Assembly: GCF_029439455.1 (NCBI RefSeq)
Contig: NZ_JAQFVG010000303.1
Location: 1-42,564 of the forward strand
Reading direction: 5' to 3'
DNA: 42,564 bases
Origin: Caballeronia sp. BR00000012568055
GTDB lineage: Bacteria; Pseudomonadota; Gammaproteobacteria; Burkholderiales; Burkholderiaceae
Shown: in pieces, positions 36,551 to 42,564 of the stretch
Position numbering within the stretch: position 1 is the stretch's first letter
How the letters are laid out: each line of letters opens with the position of its first letter
Made by a program: the position numbers and the translations under genes
Notes under the pieces: generated by a model
Told to the model about the DNA's origin: nothing
The model's database searches: none
Seen by the model: only the letters and a program-made list of their open reading frames with translations

Positions 36551-37138
36551 ATGCGCCTCCTCTCTCGCACCATCGTCGCCTGCGCCGCGTTGTTTTGCAC
36601 TGTCACCACTCCCGCCCACGCCGATGGCGACGACACCGCGTTCACCAATCTCATCGCGCTGGTTTCGCAGCGGCTCGCGCTGGCCGAACCGGTCGCGCGC
36701 TACAAATGGGCGCGTCACGAAGCCATCACCGATGAACCGCGTGAAGCTGCGCTGCTGAAAAGCGTCGATCAGAAAGCGCGTGCGGCCGACCTGGATCCCG
36801 AGTTCGCGCATCAGTTTTTCCGCGATCAGATCGACGCCAGCAAGGATGTGCAGAACGCATTGTTCGCAAACTGGCGCGCGGTGAAGGCCGCGCCCGAAGG
36901 CTCGCCGCCCGATCTCGCCACGGAACTGCGGCCGAAGCTCGATCGATTGACGCAGTCGCTGCTCGGCGCGCTCGCGCGTATCGAACCGATTCGTCACGCC
37001 GACGATTGTCCGCTGCGCCTCGCCGATAGCGTCGCGCGATGGAAACATCTCACGCGCTACGATTCATCGATGAATGCGCCGCTCACGCGCGCGCTGTCGC
37101 ATGTGTGCGCGGCGGGCGGTGTCGGCGCGGTGGGTTAA
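36551..37138 (+). CDS. Periplasmic chorismate mutase (AroQ gamma type)
   Basis: 195 residues. A signal peptide (MRLLSRTIVACAALF..., cleavage after AHA at about residue 24) precedes an all-helical AroQ domain: LIALVSQRLALAEPVARYKW, then FAHQFFRDQIDASKDVQNALFANW with the helix residues that line the active site. Converts chorismate to prephenate. Two cysteines (DDCPLRL and SHVCAAGG) could form the disulfide seen in exported members. The role of secreted chorismate mutases is uncertain, since the shikimate pathway is cytoplasmic. The stop overlaps the end of the convergent exonuclease gene by four bases. Confidence 0.9.
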   Translation: MRLLSRTIVACAALFCTVTTPAHADGDDTAFTNLIALVSQRLALAEPVARYKWARHEAITDEPREAALLKSVDQKARAADLDPEFAHQFFRDQIDASKDVQNALFANWRAVKAAPEGSPPDLATELRPKLDRLTQSLLGALARIEPIRHADDCPLRLADSVARWKHLTRYDSSMNAPLTRALSHVCAAGGVGAVG

Positions 37139-38289
37139 AGCGCGCTGGCGGGAACGTCGGTTGGAAGGGAAAGCGGCTTGACGATCAGACCGCGCGCGAG
37201 CCGGTCGCTGAGAATGCGATGAATGGCGGCTTCGAACGATCGCGTATCGGCTTGAGCGATCAGCGCGCGCGCTTCATGAAGCGACGGCGCGGTGCCAAGA
37301 TAACGCCATCGATCGACGACATGACAGGCGTGCGTGCCGGTTGACGCATCACGCTCTTCGATCACGATCGCGCCGGCATACGGCCACGGCGCGCCACCCG
37401 AATCGCCCGCGCGCTGCTTGTGAACGCGATTGTGCGCAGGCTTCAGATCCGCGACGAACTGCGCTTCGGCGAGCAACGCACCGATTTCGCCGCCCGTCGC
37501 CCTCCATTCGACACGCCTCACCAGCGCCGCCAGCCGCACATCCTTCGATGACCGACGCGGCCCGGTCAGATGCGAGCGCACGCGCTGACGCATCCGCACG
37601 CTTTTGCCGACGTAGAGCGGCGCATCGTTATCGCCGTAGAAGATGTAGACGCCGCAGCCTGCATCGATATTTTCGATCGTGTCTTCGTCGATATGCGCGG
37701 CAAGCTGAAACCGGCGCGTGACGCGTTCCACATGCGCACGCAGCACGTCCGGCGCGTGCGCCCGATGCAGATGCCGCCAGAATTGCCAAAGCAGATCGGC
37801 ATCGGCGAGCGCGCGGTGGCGGGCGGTCGGCACGAGCGCATGACGGACGACGAGCGCATCGAGTCCGTGGCGGCTTTCGGCGGGATACACCGCGCGCGAC
37901 AGTTGCACGGTGCACAGCACGTCCGGCGCGAATCGCATGCCGATGCGCTTGAACTCGCTCTTCAGAAAACTATGGTCGAAGTGCGCGTTATGCGCGACGA
38001 ACAGCCGGCCGTTCATGCGTTCGAGCAGGTCCGCAGCAAGTTGCTCGAAGCTCGGTGCATCCGACACCATTTCGTTCGTGATGCCGGTCAACTGTTGGAT
38101 AAACGCGGGAATCGGCTTGCCGGGATTGACGAGCGAAGTCCACTGCGACACACCCGTCGGTCCGACTTCGACAATGCCGATTTCAGTGATTCGGTCGATA
38201 CCGAAGGTCCCGCCCGTCGTTTCGAGATCGACGAAAACGAGCGGTTCGGAGGGAAGCGGAAAGTCGTGCGTGGGCAGATTGGCTTGCAT
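37135..38289 (-). CDS. DnaQ-like 3'-5' exonuclease fused to a GIY-YIG nuclease domain
   Basis: 384 residues. The N-terminal DEDDh exonuclease (about 16-180) has FVDLETTG with D21 and E23, HNAHFDHSFL with D105, and HRALADAD with H158 and D163. After a linker, a GIY-YIG domain (about 210-290) shows GVYIFYGDNDAPLYVGKS and MRQRVRSHL, with its glutamate in GALLAEAQFVADLKPAHN; this half resembles UvrC/Cho. The combination occurs in proteins annotated as DNA polymerase III epsilon-like or excinuclease Cho-like, and suggests DNA repair or end processing. The true replicative DnaQ is normally separate and shorter. Its 3' end overlaps the chorismate mutase gene. Confidence 0.92.
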   Translation of the reverse strand: MQANLPTHDFPLPSEPLVFVDLETTGGTFGIDRITEIGIVEVGPTGVSQWTSLVNPGKPIPAFIQQLTGITNEMVSDAPSFEQLAADLLERMNGRLFVAHNAHFDHSFLKSEFKRIGMRFAPDVLCTVQLSRAVYPAESRHGLDALVVRHALVPTARHRALADADLLWQFWRHLHRAHAPDVLRAHVERVTRRFQLAAHIDEDTIENIDAGCGVYIFYGDNDAPLYVGKSVRMRQRVRSHLTGPRRSSKDVRLAALVRRVEWRATGGEIGALLAEAQFVADLKPAHNRVHKQRAGDSGGAPWPYAGAIVIEERDASTGTHACHVVDRWRYLGTAPSLHEARALIAQADTRSFEAAIHRILSDRLARGLIVKPLSLPTDVPASAL

Positions 38290-38896
38290 GGCGGCGGCGA
38301 ATTACGGTGATCTGATCGCCGTGAAACCGGAAAGCGTCATTCTAGCGTACAGGGACGCGGCGGCTTATAAACGACCGCGCGAGCGTTCGGCATAATTTTC
38401 CAGGCAATTATGCCGATTTGTCTTTGCTTAGTGTTTTCACTTATTTTGCGCAAATTCGTAGGTGTCAGTATTCGTCGCAGTTTTAAATAGCCTCAGAAGC
38501 CGAAGTTCCTGCAATGGCGGAAAACCCTTAAGCCAATCACCGTATTCCGGCGTTTTTCCGTGACAGTCATGCGCCGCTCACTGGGCGGCCGCCAGCGCGC
38601 CAGCACACGGGCTTGCGCAGGCTTTTGCGAATACTTCCGCATTAACTTTTCGGCAAACCAAATCAGCGTCTTTCTGTGGGACTAAATGCGAAGGCGATTA
38701 ATCAGGCGTCGCCGCAATTAATGGATCCTTGGCAAGCAAATCAAATAGCTGAACTAGAACAATTACCGAAAAGCAAAAATTACATGACTAGTAACAAGAC
38801 GATTCAAAACGTAAGTGTTAACTCGCCTTGTCGAATTGAAACGCTGTCAGCAATATAGAGGTGAATTAGCAATGAAATGTAAAAAGGAGGTCAGAC
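38290..38896. other. 607-base gap with an AT-richer right half
   Basis: Contains the palindrome at 38388-38415. From about 38690 to 38885 the composition is much more A/T-rich than elsewhere in the window, suggesting acquired or weakly selected DNA. A 60-codon GTG frame at 38676-38858 has no ribosome site. A 30-codon ATG frame at 38872-38964 has an AGAGGTG site but overlaps the next gene out of frame. Confidence 0.5.
38388..38415. repeat. Perfect 10-bp inverted repeat upstream of the exonuclease gene
   Basis: CGGCATAATT, eight-base spacer, AATTATGCCG. It lies about 100 bases upstream of the exonuclease start and could be an operator for a dimeric regulator or an RNA hairpin. No T run follows. 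Confidence 0.75.
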
Positions 38897-39133
38897 ATGA
38901 TGACCCAATTCAAACGCATCGCTCAATGGATGAAATCGATCGCAGCACCCGCGATCACGCCTGAAACCGAAGTCGCATCGTCACTGGAATTTGATCCGTC
39001 GTGGCACGGCGATCACTGGCAGAACCTGCTCTCATCGCCGATGGACGCCCGCCGCTACGTCATGGAGGACTGGGCGATCCCGCTCGAAACCGATGTTGTC
39101 ACGCCCGAGGCCGAGCCAGAACCCGCGGCTTAA
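38897..39133 (+). CDS. Hypothetical protein (78 residues)
   Basis: 78 residues beginning MMTQFKRIAQWMKSI, with a consensus AAGGAGG ribosome site eight bases upstream. The first 18 residues form a basic amphipathic helix; the rest is acidic, with DPSWHGDHWQN in the middle and a Pro/Glu/Ala tail. No signal peptide or membrane helix. I recognise no family. It follows an AT-rich stretch with unusual composition. Confidence 0.65.
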   Translation: MMTQFKRIAQWMKSIAAPAITPETEVASSLEFDPSWHGDHWQNLLSSPMDARRYVMEDWAIPLETDVVTPEAEPEPAA

Positions 39134-39149
39134 GCGCGAAAAATCAGGC

Positions 39150-39178
39150 AAAAAAAAGCGCGACTCGAAAGTCGCGCT
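39150..39178 (-). terminator. Strong minus-strand intrinsic terminator
   Basis: AGCGCGACT, loop TTCG, AGTCGCGCT and eight T on the minus strand. No minus-strand protein gene ends here, which supports a noncoding transcript from the right. On the plus strand it lacks a T run but follows the 78-residue gene. Confidence 0.85.
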
Positions 39179-39233
39179 GACAAAGTTTGGAGATCTTTTT
39201 CCGTCAACGAAAAAGTCTGCTTCGGAAAGCAGA
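39150..39233 (-). ncRNA. Candidate small RNA (about 84 nt)
   Basis: On the minus strand a -10 TATACT (39240-39245) precedes a predicted start near 39233. The RNA would begin with a hairpin TCTGCTT/AAGCAGA (39216-39233) followed by TTTTT, then about 35 unpaired bases, then a perfect terminator hairpin with eight T. No ORF fits. The -35 region is poor, so expression is uncertain. Alternatively the two hairpins are tandem terminators. Confidence 0.4.
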
Positions 39234-39653
39234 GCCCTCAGTATAGCGATGCACTTCGCAATAATTACGCGCACTATTAGCAATCGTCTCTTTCTGATTT
39301 CTCAACAATCCGAAAATCGGATTCTTCCTGTTGCTTATACGTGACAATTCATGTCGCGCAATCGCAACGTCAATTGGTTGACACCTGCGGGCTTACGACT
39401 TTATTCGGCCATAACGCCTTGTATCAAAAGGAAAATAAGCGAATTTCCGATCATTGCTGAATCAAGAATGATTTATTGCGGATTTCGGAACGCCACACCT
39501 TGTAACTGCGTCTTTACACTTCGTCTGGTCCGGAAACAAATGTGTCGCATCCCCTGACACATTGCTCCTGCGAACGCGCCTCTCGCAGCGCACGCAGCGA
39601 GGTTTCCTCAAAGCTGGGTTCCCAAGGCCCACACTGCTCTCGGAGTTACAAAG
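39234..39653 (+). other. 420-base porin leader/promoter region
   Basis: No supported gene. Two inverted repeats: AATCCGA/TCGGATT (39307-39323) and ATGTGTC/GACACAT (39540-39562). The latter lies about 90 bases before the porin ATG and may be an operator or an mRNA leader hairpin. A GGAG precedes the porin start. The promoter hexamers could not be fixed. Confidence 0.5.
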
Positions 39654-40790
39654 ATGAAAAAGACTCTCATGGTCGCCGCCCTGACGGGCGTTTTCGCTAC
39701 CGCAGCCCACGCACAAAGCAGCGTCACGCTGTACGGCCTGATCGATGCAGGTATCACCTACACGAACAACCAGAACGGTCACAGCAACTGGAAAGAAACC
39801 AGCGGCTCGGTGAACGGCAGCCGTTGGGGCCTGCGCGGCGCTGAAGACCTCGGTGGCGGTCTGAAGGCCATCTTCACGTTGGAAAACGGCTTCAACATCA
39901 ACAACGGCACGCTGGGTCAAGGCGGTCGTGAGTTCGGCCGTCAAGCATTCGTTGGTCTGTCGAGCGATCAGTTCGGCGCGGTCACGCTCGGTCGTCAATA
40001 TGACTCCGTGGTCGATTACCTCGGGCCGCTGGCTCTGACGGGCACGCAATACGGCGGCACGCAGTTCGCCCACCCGTTCGATAACGACAACCTCGACAAC
40101 ACCTTCCGCGTCAACAACTCGATCAAGTACACGAGCGCGAACTACGCCGGCTTCAAGCTGGGCGCGCAATATGGCTTCTCGAACGCGGCTGGCGGTTTCA
40201 GCAACAACCGCGAATACAGCGTCGGCGCATCGTATAACTACGGTCCGTTGAACGTCGCTGCGGCTTACCTGCAACTGAACAACGGCAACAACCCGCTGCA
40301 AGCGAATGGCGCAGTGGCTGGTGACGCACCGTTCATCGCAGGCCGTCAGCGCATCTTCGGTGGTGGCATCAGCTATGCATTCGGCCCGGCAACGGTCGGC
40401 TTCGTGTTCACGCAAACCATGCTCGACGACGCTTCGGCAATCGCGCCGAACGGCACGCAAAACGGCACGACGCAAACTCTGAGCGATGGCCACGTCCGCT
40501 TCACGAACTACGAAGTGAACGGCCGCTACAACCTGACGCCGGCTCTGTCGCTGGCTGCAAACTACACGTACACGAACAGCCGTATCGACGGCGTGTCGCC
40601 GAAGTGGCACCAGGTCGATCTGCAAACGGCCTACGCGCTGTCGAAGCGTACGGACGTGTATCTGCAAGGCGAATATCAGCACGTGATCGGCCTCGACGGC
40701 GCACCGCTGGGCGCGACGATCAACGGCGTGGGCATGTCCTCGTCGTCGAATGTCGTGTCGGCAACGGTTGGCGTTCGTCACCGCTTCTAA
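39654..40790 (+). CDS. Outer-membrane porin (Burkholderia OpcP/Omp38-like, Gram-negative porin family)
   Basis: 378 residues. A signal peptide of 20 residues (cleavage after AHA) precedes QSSVTLYGLIDAGITYTNN, the canonical first strand of betaproteobacterial trimeric porins. The body alternates amphipathic strands (RWGLRGAEDLGGGLKAIFTLENGF, FGRQAFVGLSSDQFGAVTLGRQY with the loop/eyelet region) and ends in the expected terminal phenylalanine, VGVRHRF, needed for BAM recognition. It forms general diffusion pores for small hydrophilic solutes. Codon use is strongly biased, as for highly expressed genes. Followed by a strong terminator. Confidence 0.96.
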   Translation: MKKTLMVAALTGVFATAAHAQSSVTLYGLIDAGITYTNNQNGHSNWKETSGSVNGSRWGLRGAEDLGGGLKAIFTLENGFNINNGTLGQGGREFGRQAFVGLSSDQFGAVTLGRQYDSVVDYLGPLALTGTQYGGTQFAHPFDNDNLDNTFRVNNSIKYTSANYAGFKLGAQYGFSNAAGGFSNNREYSVGASYNYGPLNVAAAYLQLNNGNNPLQANGAVAGDAPFIAGRQRIFGGGISYAFGPATVGFVFTQTMLDDASAIAPNGTQNGTTQTLSDGHVRFTNYEVNGRYNLTPALSLAANYTYTNSRIDGVSPKWHQVDLQTAYALSKRTDVYLQGEYQHVIGLDGAPLGATINGVGMSSSSNVVSATVGVRHRF

Positions 40791-40813
40791 GCTTCACGGC
40801 AGTATCGCAGTTG

Positions 40814-40843
40814 AAAAAGCCGCTCCTCGGAGCGGCTTTTTTT
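40814..40843. terminator. Bidirectional terminator between porin and greB
   Basis: AAAAAGCCGCTCC pairs with GGAGCGGCTTTTT over a two-base loop with T and A runs on both flanks. Confidence 0.9.
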
Positions 40844-40859
40844 CGTGCTGACCGACCTT

Positions 40860-40895
40860 ATCGATCACCTCATCGATCACCCTATCGATCAGCTC
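40860..40895. repeat. Three 12-bp tandem repeats at the 3' end of greB
   Basis: Units ATCGATCACCTC, ATCGATCACCCT and ATCGATCAGCTC follow directly. The last unit includes the greB stop codon, so earlier stop mutations or slippage could change the C-terminus. Confidence 0.8.
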
Positions 40896-41440
40896 GGATA
40901 TCGCACGTCGAGAATGTCGATCTGCTGGACGCCGACGGGCGTATGCAGCGACACCGTATCGCCGATCTTCGCCTTCAGCAGCGCGCGCGCGACCGGCGAG
41001 ATCCAGCTCACGAAACCGCGATCCAGATCCACCTCGTCCACGCCGACGATGGTCACCGTCTTCACATCGCCATCATCGCCCGCATAATCGACGCTCGCGC
41101 CGAAGAACACCTGATCGACGTTCTCCTGCCGGGTGCTATCGACCACTTCCGCCAGATCCAGCCGCTTGGTCAGAAAGCGGATCCGCCGATCGATTTCGCG
41201 CAGCCGCCGCTTGCCGTAGATGTAATCACCGTTCTCCGAACGATCGCCGTTGGACGCGGCCCACGACACCAGCTTCACCACTTCGGGACGCTCGGTATCG
41301 AGCAGTTGCAGAAGCTCGTCGCGCAGCCGCTTGTGCCCTTCCGGCGTGATGTAGTTCTTGGTGCCAGCGGGGACATCGGGCTGACCGAGGTCGAGATCGT
41401 CGTCGCTGTCGTCCGACTCTTTGACAAATGCCTTATTCAT
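40889..41440 (-). CDS. greB: Transcription elongation factor GreB
   Basis: 183 residues from the ATG at 41440 (the frame is open 13 codons further). GreB enters the secondary channel of RNA polymerase and stimulates cleavage of backtracked RNA. An acidic N-terminal extension (about 7-20: ESDDSDDDLDL) precedes the coiled coil with ITPEGHKRLRDELLQL and the tip residues in NGDRSENGDYIYGKRRLREID. The C-terminal FKBP-like domain includes DRGFVSWISPVARALLKAKIGD. YIYGKRRLREIDRRIRFL favours GreB over GreA. Neighbours tRNA-Arg and SpoT/RelA match the order in Burkholderiales. Confidence 0.95.
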   Translation of the reverse strand: MNKAFVKESDDSDDDLDLGQPDVPAGTKNYITPEGHKRLRDELLQLLDTERPEVVKLVSWAASNGDRSENGDYIYGKRRLREIDRRIRFLTKRLDLAEVVDSTRQENVDQVFFGASVDYAGDDGDVKTVTIVGVDEVDLDRGFVSWISPVARALLKAKIGDTVSLHTPVGVQQIDILDVRYPS

Positions 41441-41549
41441 GATGCAAACCGATTGAGTGCGCGCTATCCAAAACACCAAGTTACCACGCCACGCGGCCTT
41501 GTGCGGGACGTGCGCGCCGGGCCGGTATCGATAATTCGGTCAACAGCAC

Positions 41550-41578
41550 TTCCCTTTTTTTATAGGCTTGGCTATAAT
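41550..41578 (+). promoter_or_regulatory. Promoter of tRNA-Arg
   Basis: A perfect -10 TATAAT (41573-41578) with a poor -35 (TTCCCT at 41550, 17-base spacing). Start predicted about 8 bases before the tRNA. Confidence 0.6.
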
Positions 41579-41591
41579 TCCGCTTCTGCGT

Positions 41592-41668
41592 GCGGCTGTA
41601 GCTCAGTTGGATAGAGTACTTGGCTACGAACCAAGGGGTCGTGGGTTCGAATCCTGCCAGCCGCGCCA
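41592..41668 (+). tRNA. tRNA-Arg (anticodon ACG)
   Basis: 77 nt including an encoded CCA. The acceptor stem GCGGCTG pairs with CAGCCGC. The anticodon loop CTACGAA presents ACG; A34 is normally converted to inosine to read CGU, CGC and CGA. The T arm contains GGTTCGAATCC. Confidence 0.96.
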
Positions 41669-41675
41669 TTTTTCG

Positions 41676-41705
41676 AAGGGCCTTCCGGACGGAAGGCCCT
41701 TTTTG
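41676..41705 (+). terminator. Intrinsic terminator after tRNA-Arg
   Basis: AAGGGCCTTCC, loop GGAC, GGAAGGCCCTT, then a T run. It may also serve the convergent gene ending at 41719. Confidence 0.9.
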
Positions 41706-41718
41706 TTTCTGCGGCGCT

Positions 41719-42216
41719 TTATTGCCGAGGCGTTGAACCAATATCGCCGATATGCGCTTCCGGCCGCGGCATATCCTCCACCGATAACGACGTCACCGCG
41801 CTCGACTCTTCGATCGGATCGGCTTGCAGGCCCGTCAGCGCTTGCGGGCGACGCGGGTATTCATCCTCGACGCTGTCGCCAAACGAATGCCGCACGAAGG
41901 CCCGCAGCAACGCGGTCCGTAGCGACTCGCCGCGCCCTTCCATCGTTTCGCCGTCCTTGCCAAAGCTCACCGTGCATACGACTTCACCGCGCCCGTGATC
42001 GTGCATTTCGAGCTTGCACGCGCGCTCGAGCACGACAGACGCCGCATCCCACGACGTCGACGGCAGGAACCGTCCGTCCCAGGGCTTGCCGCGATCGTTG
42101 CCGCGAATGGAGAGCGTCTCTCCGCTGTCGGTGAAGTGGATTTCCCGAATGAAATCGTGCAGGCCGCGCGCCACCCAGTAATCGAGCGTGGGGCCTTCGA
42201 GATCGGAAGTGTTCAT
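41719..42216 (-). CDS. Hypothetical protein with DUF2591/NinX-like N-terminus
   Basis: 165 residues from the ATG at 42216; AGGAG is 11 bases upstream, a rather long spacing, and no other start is available nearer. The opening MNTSDLEGPTLDYWVARGL resembles the LxGxxLDYWVA motif of phage NinX/DUF2591 proteins. The following SIRGNDRGKPWDGRFLPSTSW and the later RTALLRAFVRHSFGDSVE keep the general pattern of those proteins. The C-terminal about 35 residues are probably disordered. Function unknown. It lies between a tRNA gene and spoT, a position where phage-derived genes can be retained. Confidence 0.7.
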   Translation of the reverse strand: MNTSDLEGPTLDYWVARGLHDFIREIHFTDSGETLSIRGNDRGKPWDGRFLPSTSWDAASVVLERACKLEMHDHGRGEVVCTVSFGKDGETMEGRGESLRTALLRAFVRHSFGDSVEDEYPRRPQALTGLQADPIEESSAVTSLSVEDMPRPEAHIGDIGSTPRQ

Positions 42217-42305
42217 TGCGGCGCATTCTCCTGTGCATCGATGAATGAATCGATCGACGACAGCCATGCACGCCGCGTTCCCGCGCCGAACGGGAAATGG
42301 GAGGA

Positions 42306-42564
42306 TCAGTAGTCGGCGCGTTCCCGGTCGATGCGCATGCCGCCGTCCTGATTGCGATGATGCGGCTCGTCGCTTGGACGCTCGCGCGCGATACGCATGA
42401 CGTCGTGATTCGTGCGCACGCGGCGCATCACATTCGCCAGATGCACGCGGTCGCTGACCTGAATGACAAAGCGCAGCAGCTTGGCTTCCTGCGACACGTC
42501 CTCGTCCATCGCGATATGCACGATATTGGCATCCGCAGAGGTAATGTCGGCGGCAACGCGCGCG
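42306..42564 (-). CDS. spoT: SpoT/RelA-family (p)ppGpp synthetase/hydrolase, C-terminal part
   Basis: Only the last 85 codons are inside the window; the gene continues beyond the right edge. RVAADITSADANIVHIAMDED, split over residues here, followed by LLRFVIQVSDRVHLANVMRRVRTNHDVMRIARER is the ACT domain that ends RelA/SpoT homologues and senses amino acids or branched-chain signals. Proximity to greB and a tRNA gene fits the SpoT copy that usually lies next to rpoZ in Burkholderiales, rather than RelA, but the catalytic part is not visible. The tail after the ACT domain is short and hydrophilic (DEPHHRNQDGG). Confidence 0.9.
   Translation of the reverse strand, partial: ARVAADITSADANIVHIAMDEDVSQEAKLLRFVIQVSDRVHLANVMRRVRTNHDVMRIARERPSDEPHHRNQDGGMRIDRERADY

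Noticed and set aside
38676..38858. 60-codon GTG frame in the AT-rich stretch
   Set aside because: No ribosome site and no recognisable motif; open frames of this size are expected by chance here.

Overview
This is a bacterial chromosome segment from the Burkholderiaceae, most likely Paraburkholderia or Caballeronia. That placement is inferred from GC-rich codon use, the ribBA-ribH-nusB-aminotransferase run, a Burkholderia-type porin, a PXPV-repeat protein, and greB lying next to a SpoT/RelA gene. The window holds about 42 protein genes and three tRNA genes (Gly-CCC, Thr-CGT, Arg-ACG). I saw no insertion sequence, CRISPR array or prophage block, so it reads as core chromosome with a few accessory insertions.

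Layout, left to right. 1-143: 5' part of a Phd/YefM-type antitoxin on the minus strand. 338-3665: riboflavin/antitermination operon (ribBA with a degenerate GTP-cyclohydrolase half, ribH, nusB, aminotransferase). 3715-5256: lytic transglycosylase preceded by a long structured leader with its own promoter and intrinsic terminator. 5458-8723: ubiD, class-3 asparaginase, LysE-type exporter. 8785-13688: small secreted, membrane and metal-cluster proteins, tRNA-Gly, trmB and uppP. 13802-17411: hemN, an amidase, dsbB. 17829-22654: purine salvage/catabolism run (xdhC, an adenine-deaminase-like enzyme, an AzgA-type permease, guanine deaminase), with xdhAB absent upstream of xdhC. 22811-23254: small secreted protein.

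23256-30505 is the most interesting part. It is a tightly packed seven-gene minus-strand operon encoding a CDP-alcohol phosphatidyltransferase, a 2OG-Fe(II) oxygenase, a flippase-like membrane protein, a stand-alone nucleotidyltransferase, a PEP mutase fused to a second nucleotidyltransferase domain, phosphonopyruvate decarboxylase and 2-aminoethylphosphonate transaminase. Together these predict synthesis of 2-aminoethylphosphonate from PEP, its activation as a CMP ester, and transfer to a lipid alcohol. The product would be a possibly hydroxylated phosphonolipid analogous to phosphatidylethanolamine. The fused nucleotidyltransferase domain has a damaged nucleotide-binding signature, while the stand-alone one is intact.

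30691-35612: DUF4136 lipoprotein, pepN, fbp, tRNA-Thr. 36221-39133: small unknown proteins, a periplasmic AroQ-gamma chorismate mutase, a DnaQ-exonuclease/GIY-YIG fusion, and an AT-richer accessory-looking stretch. 39150-39245: candidate small RNA. 39654-42564: porin, greB, tRNA-Arg, an unknown protein with a DUF2591/NinX-like N-terminus, and the C-terminal ACT domain of a SpoT/RelA protein running off the right edge.
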